Below are positions 1 to 7,777 of a DNA stretch of 64,000 nucleotides, in pieces. Position 1 is the stretch's first letter; every line of letters begins with the position of its first letter. The notes below the pieces were generated by a model. That model saw only the letters and a list, made by a program, of their open reading frames with translations, did no database searches and was not told where the DNA came from. Origin of the DNA: Pedobacter nototheniae (GTDB lineage Bacteria; Bacteroidota; Bacteroidia; Sphingobacteriales; Sphingobacteriaceae); NCBI RefSeq assembly GCF_004335085.1, contig NZ_RQRS01000003.1, forward strand, positions 1 through 64,000, written 5' to 3'. A program made the translations under genes and the position numbers.

Positions 1-2
1 GA

Positions 3-206
3 GATAGTTATATTATTGAAAATTATCATAATAATAAATACTCTGCAAAGCAGATTGATAGCTTTGCATATCAATTAGGCAAACTTAAAAAAGACAGTTG
101 TAATTCCCTTTTAATTACTTTTTATAAGGCTTCTGATATAACCAACCTCAGTCATCTTAAAGAAAATCCTAGAGATTTATATCGGTATCTCAAGATAATG
201 ATATGA
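3..206 (+). CDS. C-terminal part of an unrecognised protein (5' end outside window)
   Basis: The frame is open from the first bases of the window and ends at TGA 204-206. The visible 67 residues are rich in Lys, Asn and Tyr, contain no motif I recognise and end in a short basic stretch (RYLKIMI). The stop overlaps an ATG at 203-205 that opens a second short frame running to a terminator-like hairpin. That frame may be the displaced true C-terminus of this gene after a frameshift, or a separate coupled mini-gene. The strand and open frame are seen directly; no function can be given. Confidence 0.45.
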   Translation, partial: DSYIIENYHNNKYSAKQIDSFAYQLGKLKKDSCNSLLITFYKASDITNLSHLKENPRDLYRYLKIMI

Positions 207-322
207 TTTATGAATATTGGTGGTCTGGTCATGTATTCTTGGGAAGAACAAAATTTAAAAATGGTGAAATAATTGACCCTAAAAGCACTGTAATAGTAAC
301 AGACAACAGCTTTAGCCCATAA
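203..322 (+). CDS. Short ORF (39 aa) overlapping the preceding stop; possible frameshifted C-terminus
   Basis: This short frame starts at ATG 203-205 in an ATGA overlap with the preceding stop. It encodes a peptide rich in aromatic residues at the start (IYEYWWSGH) followed by FKNGEIIDPKS. It ends at TAA 320-322, inside the rising arm of a hairpin followed by a T-run. Because it reaches exactly to the terminator, the reading frame is probably coding. It could be the tail of the upstream protein separated by a +1/-1 shift (real or an assembly error), or a tiny translationally coupled protein. No domain recognised. Confidence 0.3.
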   Translation: MIYEYWWSGHVFLGRTKFKNGEIIDPKSTVIVTDNSFSP

Positions 323-336
323 AATGGCTGTTTTTG
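314..336 (+). terminator. Hairpin plus T-run after the first coding unit
   Basis: AGCCCAT (314-320) pairs with ATGGCT with one bulged base, followed by GTTTTTG. It is weak but placed immediately at the end of the short frame ending at 322, as expected for a rho-independent terminator. Confidence 0.4.
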
Positions 337-553
337 TAAAATACTTGTTGTAATAAAATGTAAATATTAATCTTATCTAAGTTTTATTACCTACCTTATA
401 GAACTGCCAATTACCCCTTAAGCTTAGAAAACTAAGCAAATTATCCCGATTTATTTTTGATTGATGTTTGAAGGCAATTTATGCTTAACGAAGATTTTTT
501 TGTTAAGATAAATCCTTCTGTTTTTTGTGTAAAATTTAAAAACCATATAAATA

Positions 554-1030
554 ATGAGTACTCAAAACCAAATTTCTATTGAAGTTCCAGCTTCCGTAAT
601 CGAAGCCGCCTTAAATCATTTAAAAGAATGTAAGGCTTCATTAGCGCCTTATCTAAAGGGCCTATCTGATGAGGATAGGAAGAGCCTGTTTAAAATGGGC
701 AACAAAACAGTTGCTACCGTGCAAAAAACAAAATCTTATATCGAAACCAACCCAGAATTTATTCCAGCTTATATGGATAAGATAGAATTTTTTAAAGACG
801 AAGCTATAGTTACCCAATTTAATCCGCTTGCAAATTTGGCAGAACAGTTAACACGCGATTTAGAAGATACAGTTATGCTTGCCGGTAGTGATGCTTTAAG
901 AGCCGCGATGCTTTATTATGGACAGGTTAAAGAGGCCGACCATAAAGGAATTGTTACCGCTAAACCTATTTATGATGATTTAAGCGCCCGGTTTGCAAAA
1001 GGCAGCCCAAAACACCAGAATAAGATTTAA
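554..1030 (+). CDS. Unrecognised small soluble protein (158 aa)
   Basis: The ATG at 554 gives a 158-residue protein without signal peptide or membrane segment. It looks almost wholly helical: residues 14-50 (EAALNHLKECKASLAPYLKG onwards), then a central region containing PEFIPAYMDKIEF, and a C-terminal helix region containing DALRAAMLYYGQ. I have the impression of similar small proteins in other Bacteroidota, but I cannot name a family or function. It stands alone: the upstream 230 bp holds no gene and a repeat island follows directly downstream. Coding is supported by length, composition and lack of a competing frame. Confidence 0.75.
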   Translation: MSTQNQISIEVPASVIEAALNHLKECKASLAPYLKGLSDEDRKSLFKMGNKTVATVQKTKSYIETNPEFIPAYMDKIEFFKDEAIVTQFNPLANLAEQLTRDLEDTVMLAGSDALRAAMLYYGQVKEADHKGIVTAKPIYDDLSARFAKGSPKHQNKI

Positions 1031-1048
1031 CACTTTTGCCTCAATTTT

Positions 1049-1240
1049 GATACTATTAGTCTATAATTAATCACTAATAGTATCAAAATATAGACTAATA
1101 GTATTTAAGTAATTACTAATAGTATCAAATTATAGATTAATAGTGATTAAGTAATTACCAATAGTATCAAATTATAGGTTAATAGTATTTAAGCAATTAC
1201 TAATAGTATCAAATTATATATAAATAGTATTTAATTAGTA
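1049..1240. repeat. Four 42-bp tandem repeats with a flanking inverted half-unit
   Basis: Four imperfect direct repeats of 42 bp lie end to end at 1073-1114, 1115-1156, 1157-1198 and 1199-1240. Each begins with ACTAATAGTATC or a one-base variant and, except the last, ends in TAAGYAATT. Just before them, GATACTATTAGT at 1049-1060 is the exact reverse complement of the unit start at 1073-1084, so the array opens with a 12-bp inverted repeat. Within units the TAATAGT core appears a second time. No ORF is present. Function unknown. Confidence 0.9.
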
Positions 1241-1362
1241 GCTATTGGGCTTAAGTTAATTTCTAATTGTATTTAGAAGGTGGCAAGTGAAAAATTGAGG
1301 AGCGTAATTAACGACTAGCAACTGTTTGTTTTCGCTAAGTAGCTGATTATTTTTTCTAGGCA

Positions 1363-1538
1363 TTAGAATTTGTAAATGAACGCTACGGTGTGCATGGCAA
1401 TTGAAGTCCTGCTTTTACACTATATCCCGATAGAAAAAATCGGGATGTCGTTTCAATCCGGTTTAGATACAATGTTTGTGCCCTGATTTAACAAATTTCT
1501 TGCTGCCCTTTTTAAATAAACCCGACCAACAGCGGTAT
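1363..1538. repeat. Direct repeat element, copy 1
   Basis: About 175 bp, starting TTAGAATTTGTAAATGAACG, are repeated almost exactly at 1667-1844 with a few substitutions and short indels. The copy contains a hairpin at 1424-1446 (arms ATCCCGAT/ATCGGGAT). Neither copy carries a convincing gene in either orientation. It looks like an interspersed non-coding element or a decayed mobile element; I cannot name it. Confidence 0.85.
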
Positions 1539-1559
1539 CCCGATTTTTTCTATCGGGAT
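1537..1559. repeat. CCCGAT hairpin, inverted copy of the one at 1424-1446
   Basis: The 23 bases here are the exact reverse complement of 1424-1446, so repeat copy 1 is bounded on its right by an inverted version of its own internal hairpin. The stem is ATCCCGAT/ATCGGGAT with a T-rich loop. Confidence 0.8.
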
Positions 1560-1666
1560 TTAGCAAAGGGCGGGGCTGCATTAGCCAAAAGCTACTGACA
1601 ATAGTTTCCTAAAATAATTAGCTTCTAACCTTAATTAAAATAGCGGTTAATCCAAAAGTAAGATTT

Positions 1667-1844
1667 TTAGAATTTGTAAATGAACGCTACGGTGTGCATG
1701 GCAATTGAAGTCCTGCTTTTACACTGTATCCCGATAGAAAAAAATCGGGATGCCGTTTCAATCCGGTTTAGATACAATGTTTGTACTCCTGATTTAACAA
1801 ATTTCTTGCTGCCCTTTTTAAATAAACCTGACCAACAGCGGTAT
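1667..1844. repeat. Direct repeat element, copy 2
   Basis: Second copy of the element at 1363-1538, about 130 bp further on. It has its own CCCGAT hairpin at 1728-1751 with one extra A in the loop. The similarity stops at AGCGGTAT, after which the two copies diverge. Copy 2 lies only about 55 bp from the 3' end of upp. Confidence 0.85.
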
Positions 1845-1899
1845 ACAACGTATGTATTGCATTATTTAAACAACTTCAATAAAGCAAAAAGAAGATTCA

Positions 1900-2544
1900 T
1901 TATATTTTTTGTCCGTAAGCAAGGTCGCCGGCATCCCCTAAACCAGGTACAATGTAAGCCTTGCTGGTCATTTCTTCATCAATAGCACCTAGCCAAAGTG
2001 TGGCTTTTGGTAAATGCGCTCTAACATAGGCAACGCCTTCTGTGCTGGCAATAGCTGCAACAATATGTAAAGCCGAAGGTTTGTAGCGGTTAATTAACTC
2101 TTTGCAGCACATTACCATACTCTGCCCGGTAGCCAACATGGGGTCTGCCATAATTAAAACCCTGCCATCCAAATCTGGTGTAGAAACGTAATCCATCTGA
2201 ATCACAAAATCGCCGCTTTTCTTTACCTTTCTATAAGCAGAAATGAAGCAACAATCTGCCTGATCGAAAATATTTAGTAAGCCTTGTTGTAGTGGAAGTC
2301 CTGCACGCAAAATTGTGGCTAAAACGGGTTGAGATTCTAATACCTCGCAATTTGAAATACCCAAAGGCGTAGTTACTTCTCTATTTTTATAAGGAAGTGT
2401 TTTGCTAATCTCATAGGCGAAAAATTCTCCCACACGTTCCAGGTTTTTCCTAAAACGCATAGAATCTTTTTGAATGTCTACATCCCTAAGTTCAGATACA
2501 AAAGTATTTGCTATTGATTTGGTTTTGCTGAGGTTAAAAATCAT
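1900..2544 (-). CDS. upp: Uracil phosphoribosyltransferase
   Basis: Converts uracil and PRPP to UMP in cytosolic pyrimidine salvage. The 214-residue length fits the family. The PRPP-binding loop VLIMADPMLATGQS is at residues 129-142, the uracil-binding signature GLGDAGDLAYG is at 201-211 near the C-terminus, and the conserved ATILRAGLP is at about 77-84. The start at 2544 gives the expected N-terminus. The gene is monocistronic as far as can be seen: a minus-strand gene ends 84 bp upstream at 2628, and downstream there is only the repeat island. No truncation or missing motif. Confidence 0.97.
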   Translation of the reverse strand: MIFNLSKTKSIANTFVSELRDVDIQKDSMRFRKNLERVGEFFAYEISKTLPYKNREVTTPLGISNCEVLESQPVLATILRAGLPLQQGLLNIFDQADCCFISAYRKVKKSGDFVIQMDYVSTPDLDGRVLIMADPMLATGQSMVMCCKELINRYKPSALHIVAAIASTEGVAYVRAHLPKATLWLGAIDEEMTSKAYIVPGLGDAGDLAYGQKI

Positions 2545-2627
2545 AATATGTTTATCGGCTAAAATAATGATTTAATTAAAGTAGCCCTTTGTAAATTTAA
2601 TATTTCTAATTCTAAGATATTAACCTA

Positions 2628-3896
2628 TTAATTACCTGCAAATTTAAGCAGTTCATTAAAAAGGTTTTTAAGTTTTTTAGACTTCAAATTGTTTGATAAA
2701 TTTTTTAGTTGCCAGCTACTGTAAAAAGAACCATCTACAAACCTAACAATAGCAATATATTCCTCTAGTATTTTTAAGGCATCTTTTGTTGAGGTATGCT
2801 CTAGTGCGGTATCGGTAATTGAGTATGGTTTTATGTTTAGTGGCGTAACTTTTTCAAGTTGTAAATCATACCAGTTAAAAGCGGTGCATGTACCAGCCCT
2901 AAAGCCTGGTGTATCTGCATAGCCCATTGAATAATCGGAGGTAATGCCTGAGTTTAGAAGATTTAAATAACAAGAAGGAAATTTTAAAACTTCCAATTGT
3001 TGGCTCATTAAGTTTACTTGTGTAGGGTATAATTTTTTTAACTTAAGTAATGCCTCTTTAATAAAACCAACCTTTTGGTTTTCGTTGGCACAGGGCCTTA
3101 ACAATCCAATGGTTTTATTGGCTAAAAGCTTGGAAACTTTATCTTTCAAAATAAATTCTAAAGGAACATTTGGAAACTCAATAAAATAGATAGGACTGTT
3201 TTTTTTATTTTCAAAAGTTTGTTCAACGTCTTTAATAAGTATTTCGTTGCTACCACTTAAACCTGTTACTTTATCAAAGCGAGAACTAAAGTAATCCATC
3301 TCCTTTTTAAAAACTGCCTGAAAAAAGAACTTTGTTTTTAATAGAAAACCCTCTGGTGCTGTGGGTAATATTTTGAAGTTTATTGTTGGGTGGTGACTAA
3401 AACTTTTTTCATGAAATTTAAAAGCCGGGTATTTCTTCCGGATCATATTCTTTAAAATCAATGCCCAGCCATCAATTATAGGTTTATCGAGCAATCGCCA
3501 TTTGTGCTGATAACTTTTTGATGGTTTAAAATCTTCGGAAGATTTTTTTTGGTGCAAGTATTCTTCAAATCGACTTACGATAAAAAATGAAGCAGCAAAT
3601 ACATCAAAAGGGAGCGCAGAATTATCAACTGGAAAAGGAACCTGATAATCGCCAAATGTGGTGGTTTTTATAACAAACTCTTCAACCTTATTGGAAAATA
3701 GGAGGGGCGTGCTTTTAAAAAATAACTCATCGCCTAATGGCTGATCGCCATAGCTGATTTTGGCGTGTTCGCTCTGTGCAAAATGCTGGCTGTTTCCAGT
3801 AAACTCTACCTCAGCTTTTAAAATATCCTTAAATATAAAATTGAAGATATATTTTATCCTTGGTGTTAACGTGGAGGAGAAGATGATCAAGTGCAT
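2628..3896 (-). CDS. Polysaccharide deacetylase-like protein of the Bacteroidota DUF7033 type
   Basis: A 422-residue protein whose C-terminal half carries the block DYSMGYADTPGFRAGTC (about residues 320-336) followed by FNWYDL, typical of a Bacteroidota group of large CE4-fold (NodB-like) proteins. The N-terminal half contains PFDVFAASFFIVSRFEEYL (about 100-118), typical of the DUF7033 region that precedes it. I see no clear metal-binding His pair of active CE4 deacetylases, so catalysis is uncertain. A role in cell-surface glycan metabolism is inferred only from the family. No signal peptide is evident. It stands between upp and a DUF6702 gene with its own start at 3896. Confidence 0.7.
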   Translation of the reverse strand: MHLIIFSSTLTPRIKYIFNFIFKDILKAEVEFTGNSQHFAQSEHAKISYGDQPLGDELFFKSTPLLFSNKVEEFVIKTTTFGDYQVPFPVDNSALPFDVFAASFFIVSRFEEYLHQKKSSEDFKPSKSYQHKWRLLDKPIIDGWALILKNMIRKKYPAFKFHEKSFSHHPTINFKILPTAPEGFLLKTKFFFQAVFKKEMDYFSSRFDKVTGLSGSNEILIKDVEQTFENKKNSPIYFIEFPNVPLEFILKDKVSKLLANKTIGLLRPCANENQKVGFIKEALLKLKKLYPTQVNLMSQQLEVLKFPSCYLNLLNSGITSDYSMGYADTPGFRAGTCTAFNWYDLQLEKVTPLNIKPYSITDTALEHTSTKDALKILEEYIAIVRFVDGSFYSSWQLKNLSNNLKSKKLKNLFNELLKFAGN

Positions 3897-4046
3897 AACT
3901 TATTTTAAACAATAGGGACGTATAAATTAAGGTTACAAACAGTTTTAGTGATATAAATTATCTTCTCACCATTTGTTTGGCAATGTACTTTAAAATAAAG
4001 TTAACGTTTTATTAAAAACGATTAATACTTAATACAAAGATTATAA

Positions 4047-4559
4047 TTAAAAGTTTGCCGTAAATTTTTTGTCGGGGTAAAGAATTTTACCGCTTTTTCG
4101 GTTTCCATTTTTAACAACGTGTACAATACTCATTTGATCATTAAATAAATCGTACAATATGGTATTATCTATTTCTATAGATTTTACTGATGGTATTTTT
4201 TCAACTTCCAGATAGATGTTTGTTGCCTCGTGGTCTATTTCAAAGCCTATGTAATTAAGAACAGCTATTTTACCATTGGCTTTAATTTGTAAATGGGATG
4301 TTAAGTATTTTTTTACCAATTCATCCATTGCCGTTTTCATTTCTGGTTTAGAGAGATCTGTTTTCTGCTTGTATAGTTTGGCGAGTATCGACTCAAAGTC
4401 GTCTGTAAAAATTCGGCAACTTATTTCCAAGGATTTATCTTTAGCATTAAAATTTACCTCTGTTGTGCTTACATGCAGAGGGTGTTTTTTCTCTTTTATG
4501 ATTGAAGAGAGCGTGAAAACCAGAAAAAGAGTAACAAATTTGGTATTTAAGAGGTGCAT
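4047..4559 (-). CDS. DUF6702 family secreted protein
   Basis: The ATG at 4559 is preferred over a longer frame starting at 4631 because it puts a hydrophobic signal-like segment (LLNTKFVTLFLVFTLSS) at the N-terminus. The longer version would add a basic, non-secretory leader and nearly touch the divergent gene at 4652. The mature part opens with KHPLHVSTTEVNFN, the hallmark of DUF6702, and continues as beta-rich sequence of about 140 residues. Function is unknown. In Bacteroidota this family is often found next to HupE/UreJ-type membrane proteins and M1 peptidases, exactly the arrangement seen here. Confidence 0.75.
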   Translation of the reverse strand: MHLLNTKFVTLFLVFTLSSIIKEKKHPLHVSTTEVNFNAKDKSLEISCRIFTDDFESILAKLYKQKTDLSKPEMKTAMDELVKKYLTSHLQIKANGKIAVLNYIGFEIDHEATNIYLEVEKIPSVKSIEIDNTILYDLFNDQMSIVHVVKNGNRKSGKILYPDKKFTANF

Positions 4560-4651
4560 TCTGGTAATTTTTCGAACTTTTAGTAAATAATACTTTAATT
4601 TTAAGCATTCAAAAGTACTAAAGCTTATCAATATAAAGCTAAAATATAAAA

Positions 4652-5236
4652 ATGCCCTTACAAGATTTTATTTTTTACTTCAAACTAGGTTGGGAACACA
4701 TCATTAGTGCTGATGCATTGGATCATCAATTGTTTATTTTGGCACTTGTAGCAATTTACAGCTACAAAAACTTAAAGCAGGTATTAATCTTGGTTACTGC
4801 TTTTACCATCGGCCATTCATTAACACTTTTATTAAGCGTTTTAGATATTATTCGGTTTGAAAGTAAATGGGTAGAATTTCTAATTCCATGTACTATTGTT
4901 TTAACTGCAATTAGTAATTTGTTCAGGAAAAACTTCTCCATAAAATCCGTAAGAATAAATTATTATCTGGCTTTAGGTTTCGGGTTAATTCATGGAATGG
5001 GCTTTGCAAACTCGATAAGAATTATGCTTGCTAAAGATCAAAATATTGGCTGGGGCCTATTTGGTTTTAATGTAGGTTTGGAAGCCGGACAAATTTTTAT
5101 GGTTATGATTATTTTAGCCATAACATGGATTATTTTTAACTACACGCATATAAAAAGATTGAGTTGGGTATTATTTATATCCGCAGCCGTATTTAGCCTG
5201 GCTTTAAAAATGGCTTTAGAAAGAATACCGATTTAA
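4652..5236 (+). CDS. HupE/UreJ-type membrane protein
   Basis: A 194-residue integral membrane protein with about six hydrophobic segments. The N-terminal GWEHIISADALDHQLFILAL (residues 13-32) is the signature of the HupE/UreJ_2 family, with His and Asp residues proposed to handle nickel or other metals. A second His-rich motif, GLIHGMGFANS, is at about residues 112-122. Located in the inner membrane; metal transport is inferred from family only, since no hydrogenase or urease genes are nearby. It is 12 bp upstream of the M1 peptidase gene, hence co-transcribed, and divergent from the DUF6702 gene with a 92-bp shared promoter region. Confidence 0.85.
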   Translation: MPLQDFIFYFKLGWEHIISADALDHQLFILALVAIYSYKNLKQVLILVTAFTIGHSLTLLLSVLDIIRFESKWVEFLIPCTIVLTAISNLFRKNFSIKSVRINYYLALGFGLIHGMGFANSIRIMLAKDQNIGWGLFGFNVGLEAGQIFMVMIILAITWIIFNYTHIKRLSWVLFISAAVFSLALKMALERIPI

Positions 5237-5248
5237 ACCAACATAACA

Positions 5249-7621
5249 ATGAATAAACTGTTTACAACAACCGGTTTGCTGCTTTTTGCTGGAAGTTTAG
5301 CCTTTGCTCAAAACATTCAGAATAACCCAGGAAGCAACCACGGTAATAAATTTGAACAACTTGGCACCATTTTACCAACGCCAAATGAACAACGTACCGC
5401 AAGTGGTGCCCCAGGGGTTAAATACTGGCAACAGCGTGCAGATTATAATATTAAGTGTGAGCTTGATGAGAAAAATCTGTTGTTAACCGGTTCCGAAACG
5501 ATTACTTATACCAACAATTCGCCCGATCCATTAACCTATATATGGTTGCAGCTGGATGAAAATGAGCACAGTACAGATAAAAATGCAAACTATCAGGATG
5601 CAACAAAAATGCCAGCTGTAGGAACTACTCAAAATATAGATCAGCTAAGTAATAAAGCCAATAATGGTTATGGCATTAATATTACCAAATTAACAGATGT
5701 AACCGGTAAGAAATTGAGCTATACGGTTAATAAAACCATGATGAGAATTGATTTGCCCGTTGCTTTAAAAACAGGTCAAAAATTGATTTTCAATATCGAT
5801 TGGAATTATAAAATTACCGATCGGATGAGTGTTGGCGGGCGTGGTGGCTATGAGTTTTTTCCTGCAGATGGAAACTACCTATTTACAATGACCCAGTGGT
5901 ACCCACGTTTGTGTGTTTATAGTGATTTTCATGGTTGGCAAAACCATCAGTTTACAGGTAGAGGGGAGTTTGCATTAACTTTTGGTGATTTTAAAGTACA
6001 AATGACGGTTCCTTCAGATCACCTGGTTGGTTCAACCGGAGAGTGTATTAATTATAGTGCAGTGTTAAACCCAACTCAGCTAAACCGTTATAATACGGCT
6101 AAAACTGCAACTGCTCCAGTAGAAATTCAAACACTCGCAGAGGCAAAAACTGCTGAAACTAAGAAAGCAACGACCAAAAAAACATGGGTATTTCAAGCTA
6201 ATAATGTTCGTGATTTTGCCTGGACTTCTTCACGCAAGTTTATATGGGATGCCATGCCGCAAAAAATTGCTGCAAATAACAATACCGTAATGTGCATGAG
6301 CTTTTATGGAAAAGAAGCGTATAATTTATATAGCAAATTTTCTACCCGTGCCGTAGCACATACCATTAAAACCTATTCAGATTTTACCATTCCTTACCCT
6401 TACCCGGTTGCACAAAGTATCGAAGCCGCAAATGGAATGGAATATCCAATGATTTGTTTCAATTATGGCCGTACAGATGCTGATGGTACCTACAGCGAGA
6501 GCACTAAAAATGGCATGCTGGGTGTAATTATTCATGAGGTTGGGCATAATTTCTTCCCAATGATTGTAAACAGTGATGAACGCCAGTGGACCTGGATGGA
6601 CGAAGGTTTAAACTCTTTTGTAGAGTACTTAACAGAAGAGCTTTGGGATAATACTTTTCCAAGTAAAAAAGGACCGGCGTATACCATTGTAGATTATATG
6701 AAACTGCCTAAAGATGAATTGGAACCGATTATGACCAACTCAGAAAATATAGCCCGTTTTGGTCCTAATGCCTATTCAAAACCTGCTACAGGTTTAAATA
6801 TTCTTCGTGAAACAATTATGGGTAGAGAGCTTTTTGATTATGCTTTTAAAGAATATGCCAGAAGATGGGCCTTTAAACATCCAGAGCCTGCAGATCTTTT
6901 CCGTACCTTGGAAGATGCCAGCGGTGAGGATTTAGACTGGTTTTGGAGAGGTTGGTTTTATGGTACCGATCCATGCGATATTGCTTTGGATAGTGTGAAG
7001 TTTGCTAAAGCCGATTTTCCGACAACTATTCCTGCAGCGAGATCAAGAATGGTAAAAATTGATAAACCTGCCATAAATGCTTTCGATGATATTTCTAAAA
7101 TTAGAAATCGTACAGATAAAAAAATAAGTTTTTATGTAGATAAAAACCCTGCCACTCATGATTTTTACTATAATTACGATAGAGGCTTAGTTAAAGTTGA
7201 TACAACAACTTCAACTAAAATGGAAATGAACCCTCCATTTGATGTAGTGGCAAGCAATGACCAGCAGAAATACGAAAACAAATATTTTTACGAACTAAGT
7301 TTTAGCAATAAAGGTGGTTTAGTAATGCCAATTATTGTAGAGTTTACTTATAAAGATGGTAGTAAGGAAATTGATCGCATTCCTGCTCAAATTTGGAGGC
7401 ATAATGAATTAAAAACATCTAAATTTTATGTGAAAGATAAAGAAGTAGAGTCTATTTTGATAGATCCACTGCGTGAAACTGCCGATATTGATACCAGCAA
7501 CAATACTTGGGGCGGTAAAGCAAAAGAGAGTAAATTTAAAATTTATAAAACTAAGGCTAACGCTGCAGTGCGAGGTCAATCCGTTGGTCAAAACCCGATG
7601 CAAAAAGCTGCTGGAAAGTAA
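5249..7621 (+). CDS. Secreted M1 family zinc metallopeptidase
   Basis: A 790-residue protein with a signal peptide (residues 1-20, ending AFAQ). The gluzincin motif HEVGH is at 429-433, with the third zinc ligand Glu in WMDEG at 452, the classic HExxH-(18)-E spacing of M1 aminopeptidases. Upstream, the GMEYP block corresponds to the substrate-binding GxMEN motif. The C-terminal third is a beta-rich extension ending in a Lys/Ala-rich tail. Likely periplasmic or surface peptidase. It follows the HupE-like gene by 12 bp and is closed by a strong terminator. The link to the HupE/DUF6702 neighbours suggests a metal-related role, which is inference. Confidence 0.9.
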   Translation: MNKLFTTTGLLLFAGSLAFAQNIQNNPGSNHGNKFEQLGTILPTPNEQRTASGAPGVKYWQQRADYNIKCELDEKNLLLTGSETITYTNNSPDPLTYIWLQLDENEHSTDKNANYQDATKMPAVGTTQNIDQLSNKANNGYGINITKLTDVTGKKLSYTVNKTMMRIDLPVALKTGQKLIFNIDWNYKITDRMSVGGRGGYEFFPADGNYLFTMTQWYPRLCVYSDFHGWQNHQFTGRGEFALTFGDFKVQMTVPSDHLVGSTGECINYSAVLNPTQLNRYNTAKTATAPVEIQTLAEAKTAETKKATTKKTWVFQANNVRDFAWTSSRKFIWDAMPQKIAANNNTVMCMSFYGKEAYNLYSKFSTRAVAHTIKTYSDFTIPYPYPVAQSIEAANGMEYPMICFNYGRTDADGTYSESTKNGMLGVIIHEVGHNFFPMIVNSDERQWTWMDEGLNSFVEYLTEELWDNTFPSKKGPAYTIVDYMKLPKDELEPIMTNSENIARFGPNAYSKPATGLNILRETIMGRELFDYAFKEYARRWAFKHPEPADLFRTLEDASGEDLDWFWRGWFYGTDPCDIALDSVKFAKADFPTTIPAARSRMVKIDKPAINAFDDISKIRNRTDKKISFYVDKNPATHDFYYNYDRGLVKVDTTTSTKMEMNPPFDVVASNDQQKYENKYFYELSFSNKGGLVMPIIVEFTYKDGSKEIDRIPAQIWRHNELKTSKFYVKDKEVESILIDPLRETADIDTSNNTWGGKAKESKFKIYKTKANAAVRGQSVGQNPMQKAAGK

Positions 7622-7640
7622 ATTTCAATAAATTTATTAA

Positions 7641-7682
7641 AAAGGGCATTATAGATTTTAAGTTTATAATGCCCTTTTTTTA
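7641..7682 (+). terminator. Rho-independent terminator of the HupE-M1 operon
   Basis: AAAGGGCATTATA pairs with TATAATGCCCTTT across an 11-base loop and is followed by further T residues. Confidence 0.9.
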
Positions 7683-7760
7683 AGGGTTAACTTTTTATCA
7701 TTCTATCATCAAATATTTTAAAGCTTGTGCTATAATATTTAGCATTTCAACCTAATTGCG

Positions 7761-7768
7761 TATATTTG
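7761..7768 (+). promoter_or_regulatory. -7 element of the uvrB promoter
   Basis: TATATTTG is an exact TAnnTTTG match ending nine bases before the ATG at 7778. No clear -33 TTTG is visible. The element overlaps a TTG at 7766 that could otherwise be taken as an in-frame start, which argues for the ATG. Confidence 0.55.
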
Positions 7769-7777
7769 ATATTGCCT

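Noticed and set aside
1049..1240. Possible CRISPR array
   Set aside because: The 42-bp units are contiguous with no unique spacers, and no cas genes are present.
1680..1985. Open frame of 101 codons in the repeat region
   Set aside because: It spans repeat copy 2 and the antisense 3' end of upp, has no family resemblance, and copy 1 of the repeat does not keep the frame open.
7766..7777. TTG start for uvrB
   Set aside because: It overlaps the TATATTTG promoter element, and UvrB proteins begin at the ATG 12 bases downstream.
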